Source: Companilactobacillus insicii (GTDB lineage Bacteria > Bacillota > Bacilli > Lactobacillales > Lactobacillaceae). From it: a DNA stretch of 47,848 bases. A program made the translations under genes and the position numbers. This document shows, piece after piece, positions 1-7,401 of the stretch. Numbering within the stretch: the stretch's first letter is position 1; each line of letters opens with the position of its first letter. The stretch is taken from assembly GCF_003946015.1 (NCBI RefSeq), contig NZ_RHNU01000019.1:1-47848 (forward strand), read 5' to 3'. The notes beneath the pieces were generated by a model. That model ran no database searches. It was not told where the DNA came from and saw nothing but the letters and a program-made list of their open reading frames with translations.

Positions 1-41
1 GAACAGTGATGTTCTTTTTGTGTTAAAAGGGAATAAAAAAA

Positions 42-95
42 CTGGTATTGATTATTCATCAATACCAGAAAGTATAGAACCATAAAAAAATGGTT
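42..95. terminator. Two adjacent hairpins at the window start
   Basis: A perfect 11-bp stem (42-52 with 58-68, 5-nt loop) is followed on the minus strand by a run of T. A second perfect 7-bp stem (GAACCAT at 76-82 with ATGGTTC at 89-95) leads into GTGCGTTTTT on the plus strand. They probably end a gene lying before the window. The rest of positions 1-221 shows no coding sequence. No convincing promoter was identified for the gene starting at 222. Confidence 0.5.
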
Positions 96-221
96 CGTGC
101 GTTTTTGTTTATTATCATTATTTTTTTAATAAGGATTTCATAAATCAACCTCGAAAACAGTATGCCAATAGTAGTACACTAGTAATGTTACTTCGCTATT
201 TAGGGGGATGAAACGAGAGTT

Positions 222-1196
222 TTGAAGTTAAAAGGTTTTCTATACATAATAATACCGATGTTTTTATTCAGTTCGATGGAAATTGCTTTAAAAATTGCCG
301 GTGGTCAATTCAATCCAGTTGAGTTGAATTTTATTAGATTCTTGATTGGTGGATTGGCGTTATTGCCATTTGCGATTCTTCACCTTAAGAAGAATGGCGT
401 TAAAATGTCGTTATATGATTTGGGGCGTTGCGCATTAACGGGCTTTGTCATTGTTGTTGTCAGCATGACGCTCTATCAATTATCAATTCAAATTACACAA
501 GCTTCAGTTATTGCTATTATTTTAAGTGCAAATCCAATTTTCGGTCTAATCATCGGATTTTTCTTCTTGCATGAAAAACTATCTCGTACTAATGTTTTTG
601 CATTAGTATTAACACTCTTTGGATTGTTGATAATCATCGATCCGTTTAATTTAAAGAATCCTATGGGAATTGCATTAGGATTATTAGCATCAATTATTTT
701 TGGTGTATACGGAGTGATGTCACGTATTAATGGACACAAGATTGGAATAAATGGTCTTTCTATGACCTGCTTTTCTTTCTTATTTGGTTCGTTGGAATTA
801 GGTGCCTTGATGTTATTAAGTCATACTTCGTTGGCCCAATTTTTACCTGCACAGTATAGTGAATTTGTTAATATACCATTTTTCAAAGGATTGACATTGC
901 AGACGTTGCCTTTGATATTGTATATTTCTGTTTTAGTCACAGGTGTGGCTTTTGGATTGTATTTTGTTTCAATGGAAGAGGTCGGAATTGTTCAAGCCTC
1001 GTTAATTTTCTTGATTAAGCCAGCTTTGGCACCAGTATTATCATTATTCATTCTTGGGGAGGCCATTAGCGGCAGAACTATTCTTGGAATTGTTGTGATT
1101 TTACTTGGCTCAGTAATAACTCTTGTTGGAGAGGATATTGCTTATCGAGTCATTGCACTGGTTCGACATCAAGGTAGACAGCATCATATTAATTAG
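222..1196 (+). CDS. EamA/DMT-family membrane exporter
   Basis: The 324-residue protein has about ten hydrophobic segments arranged as two repeated five-helix halves, the layout of drug/metabolite (EamA) transporters in the cytoplasmic membrane. The substrate cannot be told from sequence; family members export amino acids or metabolites. The frame opens with TTG at 222. A strong AGGGGG lies about 15 nt upstream and fits better an ATG at 208 that encodes only five codons (MKREF) and stops at 223-225, overlapping the TTG. That may be a coupling mini-ORF. An in-frame ATG at 258 is the alternative start but would remove part of the first helix. It is a single-gene unit ended by the hairpin at 1207-1237. 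Confidence 0.75.
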   Translation: MKLKGFLYIIIPMFLFSSMEIALKIAGGQFNPVELNFIRFLIGGLALLPFAILHLKKNGVKMSLYDLGRCALTGFVIVVVSMTLYQLSIQITQASVIAIILSANPIFGLIIGFFFLHEKLSRTNVFALVLTLFGLLIIIDPFNLKNPMGIALGLLASIIFGVYGVMSRINGHKIGINGLSMTCFSFLFGSLELGALMLLSHTSLAQFLPAQYSEFVNIPFFKGLTLQTLPLILYISVLVTGVAFGLYFVSMEEVGIVQASLIFLIKPALAPVLSLFILGEAISGRTILGIVVILLGSVITLVGEDIAYRVIALVRHQGRQHHIN

Positions 1197-1206
1197 TTAA
1201 GAGATT

Positions 1207-1237
1207 AAATATCAACATTTAGTTGATATTTTTTTTA
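1207..1237 (+). terminator. Terminator after the EamA transporter
   Basis: A perfect 10-bp stem, AAATATCAAC (1207-1216) with GTTGATATTT (1222-1231), and a 5-nt loop run directly into T-rich sequence. This is a typical rho-independent terminator 11 nt after the stop codon. Confidence 0.8.
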
Positions 1238-1239
1238 TT

Positions 1240-1253
1240 AAAAAACGTTTTCA
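1240..1253 (+). promoter_or_regulatory. cre-like site upstream of the permease
   Basis: AAAAAACGTTTTCA matches 12 of 14 positions of the CcpA operator consensus TGWAANCGNTNWCA; the first two bases differ. It lies about 85 nt upstream of the amino-acid permease start. Carbon-catabolite control is an inference from the match only. Confidence 0.3.
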
Positions 1254-1335
1254 CGTCTCAAATGGTGCAAAAAGTTGTAAAATTATTAGTTGCAATTGTT
1301 TACTAAATTTAGATAAATATTTATGGGGGATTATT

Positions 1336-2961
1336 ATGGAAACTTTAGAGCCGAAAAAAAGCTTCATTAGCTGGCCCGTTCTTGCGCTAATGAGTTTTGT
1401 TACGGTAATTGGTTTTGATGATTTGACTTATAATTTTCAAAACCAAGGGATGGGAGTTATTACATCCTGGGTTATTATGCTATTTTTATATGTCATTCCA
1501 TATTCACTTATGGTTGGACAATTAGGATCAGTCTTCAATCACGAAGGTGGTGGACTGACATCATGGGTTCGTGGAACTAGTGGTGAATTTCTAGGATATT
1601 TTACAGCTTGGACATACTGGGCCGCTTCAATTCCTTACGTTGTTGATACTGCCAATTCAATCGTTGTTGGACTAGGCTGGGCTTGGTATGGTAACGGTAA
1701 GTTACAAGATACTATGTCAAATGGTTGGTTCGCATTTTGGACCGTTATAACGTTTATCGTCTTTATTTTTGTTCAATCAAGATTCAAGCATTCGCTTGAG
1801 TTCTTGAGTACTATCGGTGGTGTAGCCATGTTTGGTATGACGGTATTATTCGTTATTATGACATTTGCTGGACTAGCTATGGGTGGCCACATTGCTACTC
1901 AACCAATGAATGTTCATACTATTGTTCCAAAGTTTGACTTACACTATTTAACTACTTTAGGTCTATTGATCTATGCTATGAATGGTGCCGAATTGATTGC
2001 ACCATTTATTACTAAGATGCGTAAGCCAAAGAGTGAGTTCCCTAAAGCGATGATCATGTTGGCCGTTATGACGGCTTTCTTGACTATCTTTGGTTCATTC
2101 TCACTAGGTGTGTTCTTCAATGCTTATCATTTACCAAATGATTTGAAGATGAATGGTTCATACTATGCTTTCATGGCCTTAGGTGAACAATTCCATATGG
2201 GAAATACATTGATGTATATCTTTGCCTGGACAGAAGTGTTCTACTTAGCTGCTTTACTAGCCGTATTGTTAGATGCTATGACTAGAATGTTGATTTCTGA
2301 TACAGGTGCCAAGTACATGCCTAAAGTTCTTCGTAAGAAGAATAAGTCTGGTCTACCAGTTAATGGTTACATATTAACTTGTGGTTTAAGTGCATTTATT
2401 ATGTTGCTAGGTGTTTTCTTACCAAGTATGAATGATATTTTTAATTGGCTATTGAACCTTAACGGAATTATTTCACCAGGTGTTACTTGCTGGATTTTCT
2501 TTGCTTTTATTAAGATTCGTATGGACAGTGCCAAATATCCTTCCGAATATGTCTATATTAAGAACGATAAGATTGCCTTGGCTGTCGGTTGGTGGTGCTT
2601 GATCGTTACAGGTATTGCTACAATCTTTGGAATTGGACCTCAAGATGTTGCCTTTGGTTCAAGTACATGGTGGTACGAATTAATCATTAACTTTGTTGCT
2701 ATTATCGTCTTGATTGGTTTAGGAACAATTATGCCTTACATAACTCGCCGTGAGGTACGTAGCCAAACTGGTTCAGCCTTTACACATCTACAATGGACAG
2801 GAATCCTTGCTACATTGTTAGTTGTTATTGTTGGTGATTTATACCTAGGTGGTTCAAAAATTGCTAATAACATTGCTATGGTCGCAGGATTGAGTATTGT
2901 CGGTATACTATTGATCGTACTTATTGGTTGGCACGAACGTGACTTAATTACTGAAGATTAA
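1336..2961 (+). CDS. APC-superfamily amino-acid permease
   Basis: This is a 541-residue integral membrane protein with about 12-14 hydrophobic segments. The N-terminal stretch (first helix with VTVIGFDDL, then a glycine-rich segment NHEGGGLTSWVRG near residues 69-81) is typical of APC permeases related to the glutamate:GABA antiporter group. It probably moves an amino acid across the cytoplasmic membrane, by uptake or exchange; the substrate is unknown. The ATG at 1336 has GGGG at 1324-1328. The gene stands alone between two terminators, and no decarboxylase gene lies beside it, which would be expected for an acid-resistance antiporter. Confidence 0.8.
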   Translation: METLEPKKSFISWPVLALMSFVTVIGFDDLTYNFQNQGMGVITSWVIMLFLYVIPYSLMVGQLGSVFNHEGGGLTSWVRGTSGEFLGYFTAWTYWAASIPYVVDTANSIVVGLGWAWYGNGKLQDTMSNGWFAFWTVITFIVFIFVQSRFKHSLEFLSTIGGVAMFGMTVLFVIMTFAGLAMGGHIATQPMNVHTIVPKFDLHYLTTLGLLIYAMNGAELIAPFITKMRKPKSEFPKAMIMLAVMTAFLTIFGSFSLGVFFNAYHLPNDLKMNGSYYAFMALGEQFHMGNTLMYIFAWTEVFYLAALLAVLLDAMTRMLISDTGAKYMPKVLRKKNKSGLPVNGYILTCGLSAFIMLLGVFLPSMNDIFNWLLNLNGIISPGVTCWIFFAFIKIRMDSAKYPSEYVYIKNDKIALAVGWWCLIVTGIATIFGIGPQDVAFGSSTWWYELIINFVAIIVLIGLGTIMPYITRREVRSQTGSAFTHLQWTGILATLLVVIVGDLYLGGSKIANNIAMVAGLSIVGILLIVLIGWHERDLITED

Positions 2962-2968
2962 TTAGTTG

Positions 2969-2997
2969 AGAGCTGGGAGAAATCTCAGCTCTTTTTT
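2969..2997 (+). terminator. Terminator after the permease
   Basis: A 10-bp stem (2969-2978 with 2983-2992, one G-T pair) and a GAAA tetraloop are followed by six T. It starts 8 nt after the permease stop. Confidence 0.9.
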
Positions 2998-3009
2998 GAT
3001 GTTTAAAAA

Positions 3010-3038
3010 TTGATATATGAATCTAATCTTGTTATACT
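3010..3038 (+). promoter_or_regulatory. Strong sigma-A promoter for the antitoxin RNA
   Basis: TTGATA at 3010-3015 and TATACT at 3033-3038 are separated by exactly 17 bp. No plus-strand protein gene follows, so the promoter must drive a short RNA that runs into the 3' end of the toxin gene encoded on the opposite strand. Confidence 0.75.
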
Positions 3039-3044
3039 TTCGGT

Positions 3045-3160
3045 GTAATAAAAAAAGCAGACCACACTGGTCTGCATGATACATCGGCCGCTTAGGCGAT
3101 AGCTAGAGTGCAAAAAATAATCGCGACTTAGCCAAAGTCTTATCAGCGGTTATTTTTTTT
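3045..3160 (+). ncRNA. Probable antisense antitoxin RNA (RNAII-like)
   Basis: Transcription from the promoter at 3010-3038 would start near 3045. It would make an RNA of about 115 nt that opens with a stable hairpin (GCAGACCA with TGGTCTGC, 3057-3075) and ends at a bidirectional terminator. That terminator is AATAATCGC (3116-3124) with GCGGTTATT (3146-3154), an inner GACTT/AAGTC pairing, T-run to 3160 on plus and A-run 3112-3117 on minus. The toxin mRNA uses the same terminator from the other side, so the two RNAs share complementary 3' ends. This is the layout of Fst/Lpt type I systems. The RNA ends are predicted only. Confidence 0.65.
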
Positions 3161-3233
3161 GTCTAAATTCAAGAATTTCAATGACTAACAATGCAAAAGC
3201 AATCGTTAGAGATAAAGCTTGAAAAACTGTCAT
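3150..3233 (-). CDS. Holin-like type I toxin peptide (Fst/Lpt-like)
   Basis: The 27-residue peptide begins MTVFQALSLTIAFALLVIEI. It has one hydrophobic helix and a charged tail rich in K, R and Q, the pattern of the putative holin-like toxins of lactobacilli; overexpressed members damage the membrane. A very strong ribosome site (GAGGGGGAG) precedes the ATG and can pair with an upstream CCTCC. It could therefore be masked in a hairpin, as in regulated type I toxins. Just upstream of it lies a second ribosome site serving an overlapping frame. The stop codon lies inside the shared terminator. The assignment rests on length, sequence pattern and the antisense promoter opposite. Confidence 0.75.
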   Translation of the reverse strand: MTVFQALSLTIAFALLVIEILEFRQKK

Positions 3234-3276
3234 GCTCCCCCTCACTGGAGGAACACTCATTAACACAAAATTTCAT
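3178..3276 (-). other. Overlapping 32-codon frame covering the toxin gene
   Basis: An ATG at 3276 (MKFCVNECSS...) has a GAGGAG ribosome site about 8 nt upstream. The frame runs through the toxin start and most of its coding sequence in another frame, ending at 3178. The peptide is Cys/Ser-rich and resembles nothing I know. Translation of this frame could open or block the toxin ribosome site, so it may be a control frame and not a functional peptide. Confidence 0.35.
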
Positions 3277-3319
3277 AGGCATCACTCCTCAATAAAAGAT
3301 TTGCTAGCCACCGTCTGAA

Positions 3320-3346
3320 CTTCCGATAAGTAATATTTTACGGAAG
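3320..3346 (-). promoter_or_regulatory. 5' leader hairpin of the toxin transcript
   Basis: CTTCCG and CGGAAG (3320-3325 and 3341-3346) form a hairpin about 45 nt upstream of the overlapping frame on the minus strand. A TATAAT element further upstream (near 3378-3383) could be the toxin promoter -10, but no good -35 was seen. The 5' hairpin may stabilise the toxin mRNA, as in Fst systems. Confidence 0.35.
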
Positions 3347-3445
3347 AGATTTTATAATTACCAATTTGAAAGGCTAATTATACATTATTATTTAACATAC
3401 TTTTGATTACTAAATTTATGATATAGTTCACATTCGTAAGATTTA

Positions 3446-4195
3446 TTAAATAACCATTCTTGCACCCATGAATACTAATAGAATTCCAATAAATGGTCTA
3501 AGATACTTATTGAATTTGATAGGATCGACTTTAGCTAATAATCTTGGTGCCAATAAGGCTCCCAAAATTGCACCGATCATTAAGCTGATACCAATAGACC
3601 AGTTAACATTACCACCAGATAGATGAAAGATTAAACCTATACAAGTAGTTCCGGCTAAAACATAAGATGAAGTTGACACAGCACGGACCATATCAAGATT
3701 TAGAAGTAATAATCCAGCTAAGATGGGACCACCGCCACTTAATCCTGCGACACCAACCATTAGTCCACTAATAACTCCAAACAAAGAAGCTTTTAAGGAG
3801 TCGTTGGTGGATTTTTTTGTGGAATTTGTTGAAGGAAATATGAGTTGGATTAATATTTGAAGACCTAAAACTACTAATATTATTGCAACGATCCAAGTAT
3901 AGATTTTAAGAGGAATATATGGAGAAATTAAGGCACCGACAACGACAGCAGGGATTGCTGAAATCAGCATTCTATTACCGACCTTGAAACGGATATTACC
4001 GGTTCGATAATGTCCAAATGCGCCGACAACTAGAGATGGAAAAGCCGTTAATAATGAAGTGGCCGCTGCAACTGGAGCACTTAAATGAAAAAGACTAGTC
4101 AATACTCCTAGATAAAAAGCAGCGCCACCGCCCCCAGTTGAAAGAACAAAAACGCCAATTACGAATCCGATTAAAACTAAGGTTATATATGTCAT
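3446..4195 (-). CDS. TSUP-family (TauE/SafE) anion exporter
   Basis: This 249-residue membrane protein has about seven to eight hydrophobic segments. It carries the glycine-rich N-terminal motif GFVIGVFVLSTGGGGAAF and a second copy, SGLMVGVAGLSGGGPI, near residue 145. Two such repeats are typical of TSUP transporters, which move sulfite, sulfonates or related organic anions. The substrate here is unknown. The ATG at 4195 follows a GGAG ribosome site. It is divergent from the TetR regulator, with an operator-like palindrome between them, so the regulator probably controls it. Confidence 0.8.
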   Translation of the reverse strand: MTYITLVLIGFVIGVFVLSTGGGGAAFYLGVLTSLFHLSAPVAAATSLLTAFPSLVVGAFGHYRTGNIRFKVGNRMLISAIPAVVVGALISPYIPLKIYTWIVAIILVVLGLQILIQLIFPSTNSTKKSTNDSLKASLFGVISGLMVGVAGLSGGGPILAGLLLLNLDMVRAVSTSSYVLAGTTCIGLIFHLSGGNVNWSIGISLMIGAILGALLAPRLLAKVDPIKFNKYLRPFIGILLVFMGARMVI

Positions 4196-4222
4196 TTTTA
4201 CATCTCCTACTTACAGTTGGTA

Positions 4223-4251
4223 ATTATAATTTACAAGATGTAAAATGTAAA
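4223..4251 (-). promoter_or_regulatory. Promoter of the TSUP gene with overlapping palindromic operator
   Basis: On the minus strand TTTACA (4246-4251) and TATAAT (4223-4228) are spaced by 17 bp, a near-consensus promoter. Inside the spacer lies TTTACA-AGA-TGTAAA (4230-4244), an inverted repeat of the kind bound by TetR dimers. A plus-strand TATAAT at 4225-4230 may serve the tetR gene. One palindrome could therefore repress both directions. Confidence 0.6.
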
Positions 4252-4277
4252 GGAAACACAGGTGGGAGGACAATTAG

Positions 4278-4832
4278 ATGGTTCAAAAACGTGATCTTTC
4301 TGAGGATAAGATTATTCAAACGGCAATTGAGATTATCTCTGAAGATAATTATGATTCAGCCACTTTCAAGCGAATTGCCGAAAAGTTGGATTGTAAAACA
4401 CAAGCGTTGTATTTTTATTTTAAGAATCGCGATTCTCTAAATTTGGCTCTAACCCAGAAATGCTTCAATGACCTAGATGACGAAATCAAAACGAAATGTA
4501 TTGGTTATTCAGGTAAAGAAGGCTTGATTCAGACTGCAAAAGTTATGCGTGCATATGGGCTCAAGAATTTATCTCTGTCATTGCTGGCGTTGAAAACATC
4601 GGAGACATCTGATGATAAAAGTATTGGTGAAGCAGTTTTGAGACTGAAATATATTATGTACAAATTCATTGAGGAATTTGTCAAAGATGATGAGACTAAA
4701 CTTACTATTACTCGTGGTATTAGGGCGCTGGTTATTGGTGAGGTTGTCAATGAAGGAATCGGCTGGTTCCACAATCCATTAATCAAGAATACTGATAGTT
4801 TTGAAATTAACTTGGGAAAGATTTTGAAATAA
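4278..4832 (+). CDS. TetR/AcrR-family regulator
   Basis: The 184-residue protein has an N-terminal TetR helix-turn-helix at about residues 8-55 (IIQTAIEIISEDNYDSATFKRIAEKL...ALYFYFKNRDSL) and an all-helical ligand/dimer domain. A GGGAGG ribosome site lies 8-9 nt before the ATG. It is divergent from the TSUP exporter, and the palindrome at 4230-4244 is the likely operator. The ligand may be an anion exported by that transporter, which is inference only. Confidence 0.85.
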   Translation: MVQKRDLSEDKIIQTAIEIISEDNYDSATFKRIAEKLDCKTQALYFYFKNRDSLNLALTQKCFNDLDDEIKTKCIGYSGKEGLIQTAKVMRAYGLKNLSLSLLALKTSETSDDKSIGEAVLRLKYIMYKFIEEFVKDDETKLTITRGIRALVIGEVVNEGIGWFHNPLIKNTDSFEINLGKILK

Positions 4833-4871
4833 ACTACTGAAACATGTGATTTCATCTGTATGTTATTAATA

Positions 4872-4888
4872 TGGTACAATGAGCTCAT
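4872..4888 (+). promoter_or_regulatory. Extended -10 and palindrome before dinJ-yafQ
   Basis: TGGTACAAT (4872-4880) has the form of an extended -10 element. It abuts the perfect 10-bp palindrome ATGAGCTCAT (4879-4888), located where an autorepressing antitoxin would bind, 23 nt before the antitoxin start. No good -35 element was found. Confidence 0.4.
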
Positions 4889-4910
4889 AAAATAGGAAAG
4901 CGGTGATACT

Positions 4911-5207
4911 ATGAGTTCAACTTCTACAACAATCAGAATGGACGATGATCTCCGAAAAGAATTAGATATAAGATTGAAAGCGGCTGGGATAAGTCTAAAT
5001 ACTTATGTAACCATGGCTGCAAAGCAGTTTGTTATTCAAAATAAAATTCCTTTTGAAGTAATTGTTCCTGAAAAGCTGATACCGAATGAAATAACTCATC
5101 GTGCAATGGTAGAGGCCGAGGCTAAGGCATTAGGATTAATACCAGATGATACACCGTCATTTACCGATGTTGATAAGATGATGAAATATTTAAATAGAGA
5201 GGAATGA
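4911..5207 (+). CDS. dinJ: DinJ/RelB-family antitoxin
   Basis: The 98-residue protein has an N-terminal ribbon-helix-helix (STTIRMDDDLRKELDIRLKAAGISLNTYVTMAAKQF split over residues 5-40) and a charged C-terminal tail. This is the DinJ/RelB plan, in which the N-terminus binds the operator and the tail wraps the toxin. It is followed after 1 nt by a YafQ-like toxin, so the two form a type II toxin-antitoxin operon. An AGGAAAG ribosome site lies before the ATG at 4911. Confidence 0.85.
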   Translation: MSSTSTTIRMDDDLRKELDIRLKAAGISLNTYVTMAAKQFVIQNKIPFEVIVPEKLIPNEITHRAMVEAEAKALGLIPDDTPSFTDVDKMMKYLNREE

Positions 5208-5208
5208 C

Positions 5209-5517
5209 ATGTATCAATTAAAGTTTGAACCGCAATTTACTAACGACTACAAAGTGCTAAAGAAGAAGCACCCTGAGCTTATGAAAGATTTACGGCAAGC
5301 TTTAAATGAATTACGTGATATGGGTATGGTGACAATATCATACAATCCCTACGTTTTAGATAACCGTGGTGGAAATTATAATGGCTATTTTGAATTTCAT
5401 CTGTCTGATGGATTTATTGACGTTTTAGTTCTTTATTTACCACATAAATCAAACCCAATAATAAGACTTGTTAAAATTGGTACTCATCTGGAATTATTTC
5501 AGAGTGAGGTAAAATAA
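5209..5517 (+). CDS. yafQ: YafQ-family mRNA interferase toxin
   Basis: The 102-residue RelE-fold protein is of usual YafQ length (about 90-105). It keeps the N-terminal YQLKFEPQFTNDYK segment and a C-terminal half with FEFHLSDGFIDVLVLY and VKIGTHLELF. The histidine of EFHLSD and the following aspartate match catalytic positions of YafQ, which cleaves mRNA on the ribosome. The commonly seen LxGxWxGxRECHI segment is altered to NRGGNYNGYFEFHLSD, so activity is likely but not certain. It is paired with the antitoxin upstream and followed by a terminator. Confidence 0.8.
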   Translation: MYQLKFEPQFTNDYKVLKKKHPELMKDLRQALNELRDMGMVTISYNPYVLDNRGGNYNGYFEFHLSDGFIDVLVLYLPHKSNPIIRLVKIGTHLELFQSEVK

Positions 5518-5522
5518 ATTTG

Positions 5523-5557
5523 AAAAGCTTCCCGACAATTTGTTGGGGAGCTTTTTT
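5523..5557 (+). terminator. Terminator of the dinJ-yafQ operon
   Basis: The hairpin AAAGCTTCCC...GGGGAGCTTT carries an inner pairing of GACAA with TTGTT and is followed by six T. It lies just after the yafQ stop. Confidence 0.85.
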
Positions 5558-5560
5558 AAT

Positions 5561-5601
5561 ACCATAAATTAACCACTAAGAATCGAATTTTTACCACTTA
5601 T
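5561..5601 (+). promoter_or_regulatory. Phased LytTR-type direct repeats
   Basis: Three ACCA elements start at 5561, 5572 and 5593: ACCATAAAT, ACCACTAAG and ACCACTTAT. The last two are 21 bp apart, two helical turns, as in LytTR operators of the ComE/AgrA class. The first lies one turn further upstream. The last repeat ends 7 bp before a likely -35 (TTGATT, 5609-5614) with TATATG/TATGAT at 5632-5639 as -10. The cluster downstream encodes a LytTR protein, so autoregulation is the natural reading. Confidence 0.5.
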
Positions 5602-5670
5602 TGAAGAATTGATTACAAATAAATTTTCGCATATATGATAGTGGTCATAAAGCAAAAGGAGATGGCCATT

Positions 5671-6504
5671 ATGAAGTTATTACAAGCAACATCACTAACA
5701 AAAAAATTCTCAGATAAAATTGCAGTAAACAATATTAATTTAACTATTAACAAAGGAGACTTCGTTGCATTATTAGGTCCTAATGGAGCAGGTAAATCTA
5801 CCACAATAAACATGTTGACGGGTATTATTCAACCTACTAGTGGAAAAATCGAGTACGTAGGTCATGCGACTACAGGTCATGCATATCGTAATAAAATTGG
5901 CGTGGTTTTTCAAAGCAGTGTTTTGGATAACAACTTGTCAGTTAAGGATAATATTATGACACGAGCAAAAATGTACTCAAAATCCACTCAAATACAAATT
6001 TTAATTAAAAAACTTGGTTTGGAAAGTATATGGAAACAAAAATATTCAAGTCTGTCTGGTGGACAAAAACGACGTGTTGATATTGCCAGAGCTTTGGTCC
6101 AGAGTCCGGAATTATTATTTTTAGATGAACCTTCAACGGGATTGGATATCCAAACTAGAACAGCAATCTGGGATGTTCTTAATCAGTTAAGACAAGCTAC
6201 AGGTTTGACAATTATTCTTACTACACATTACTTAGAAGAAGCACAAACTGCCGATTACGTGTACATTGTTGATCAAGGAACAATCATTGCTGAAGATACA
6301 GTGATAGAACTTCAAAAAAAGTATACTCAAAATTTGTTGACCTTAAATTATCAAAACGGTGAAGTTAAAAAGATAACCGTAAACGATAAGAATCAAGCCA
6401 TAAAGATACTAACTGAGAATTCAAAAATCATAAGTGACTTTGAATATCGTCCCGGTACGATCGATGATGTATTCATGAACCTAACTGGAAAGGAGATTCG
6501 CTAA
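5671..6504 (+). CDS. ABC transporter ATP-binding protein
   Basis: The 277-residue ATPase has Walker A GPNGAGKST, Q-loop, signature LSGGQKRR, Walker B LLFLDEPSTGLD and an H-loop (TTH). Its form is that of ABC-2 exporter ATPases, with a C-terminal extension of about 70 residues. I use the ATG at 5671 because AAGGAG (5656-5661) lies 9 nt before it; the longer frame from 5635 would begin inside the probable -10 element. The permease starts 1 nt after its stop. The four-gene set ATPase-permease-LytTR-DUF3021 is a recurrent arrangement in lactobacilli. Export of a peptide, lipid or drug is possible. Confidence 0.88.
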   Translation: MKLLQATSLTKKFSDKIAVNNINLTINKGDFVALLGPNGAGKSTTINMLTGIIQPTSGKIEYVGHATTGHAYRNKIGVVFQSSVLDNNLSVKDNIMTRAKMYSKSTQIQILIKKLGLESIWKQKYSSLSGGQKRRVDIARALVQSPELLFLDEPSTGLDIQTRTAIWDVLNQLRQATGLTIILTTHYLEEAQTADYVYIVDQGTIIAEDTVIELQKKYTQNLLTLNYQNGEVKKITVNDKNQAIKILTENSKIISDFEYRPGTIDDVFMNLTGKEIR

Positions 6505-6505
6505 T

Positions 6506-7375
6506 ATGAATGGATTAATTTATCGTAATTTAAAAATGTACTTCAATGATAAAAGTGGTATTTTCTTTTCATTGATGGGCGCTATGATATCATTTGTTTT
6601 ATATTTGGCATTTCTAAGTCAGAACATGATAAGTAGTTGGTCAAAAGTTCCAGATACTAAGTTGCTCTTAGATCCATGGCTAATAGGAGGAACATTAACT
6701 ATTACTGCGATTACTACAACGTTAAGTAGCTTGAGTTTAATGGTCAAGGATAGAGAAAGCAAAGTTTTAGCAGATCTTAATTTGACCGATATTAGTTATT
6801 TGGGGATTCAATTCTCATATTTAATTACGTCGGTAATCATTGGTGTGATTATGCAATTAATTATGTACTTTGTTATGAGTATTTATTTTATGATTGTTGA
6901 TAACAGTACTTTCAACTTAAGTATTCTTCCACAAATAGTAGGTATTTCAGTTTTAAGTAGTTTTACATGGACACTTTTTAATTTGTTGCTGTTGTCTTTT
7001 GTTAAAAAAGTTGATACTTTAGGTAAAATATCTACAATCATCGGTACTGCTTCTGGCTTCTTTGCAGGTGTTTATATGCCTATTGGGACGTTACCAACTA
7101 CTATGCAAAGATTGATGAAATTTACTCCGGCTCCGTACAATGCTGCAATGTACCGAAGTGCTTTGATGAATTCACAATTGAATAAATCATTTAAGGATTC
7201 TCCAGCTTTAACATTATCGGAATTCAAAAAAATAATGGGAATAAATATTAATCTGCATGGTACACTTACGTTCCAGCAAGATATTATGATACTTATTGTA
7301 TTTATGGCAATTATTGGTATGTGCATATTTTTGATTTCAGGTATTAGCAGGAGATTGGTTACTAGTAAAGTTTAG
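6506..7375 (+). CDS. ABC-2 type permease
   Basis: The 289-residue membrane protein has about six hydrophobic segments: one near residue 25, a cluster between 60 and 200, and one at the C-terminus. This is the usual ABC-2 permease plan with a large loop after the first helix and another near residues 215-250. It partners the ATPase encoded 1 nt upstream, as two subunits of a dimeric exporter in the cytoplasmic membrane. Substrate unknown. Confidence 0.85.
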   Translation: MNGLIYRNLKMYFNDKSGIFFSLMGAMISFVLYLAFLSQNMISSWSKVPDTKLLLDPWLIGGTLTITAITTTLSSLSLMVKDRESKVLADLNLTDISYLGIQFSYLITSVIIGVIMQLIMYFVMSIYFMIVDNSTFNLSILPQIVGISVLSSFTWTLFNLLLLSFVKKVDTLGKISTIIGTASGFFAGVYMPIGTLPTTMQRLMKFTPAPYNAAMYRSALMNSQLNKSFKDSPALTLSEFKKIMGININLHGTLTFQQDIMILIVFMAIIGMCIFLISGISRRLVTSKV

Positions 7376-7401
7376 TCGTAATTTGTTTAGGAGAATGTGG
7401 G

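Noticed and set aside
4529-4888. Minus-strand open frame opposite the tetR gene
   Set aside because: It is fully antisense to a well-supported TetR gene and lacks a ribosome site and family features.
5635-5670. Upstream start for the ABC ATPase at 5635
   Set aside because: It would begin within the likely -10 element; the ATG at 5671 has a well-spaced AAGGAG.
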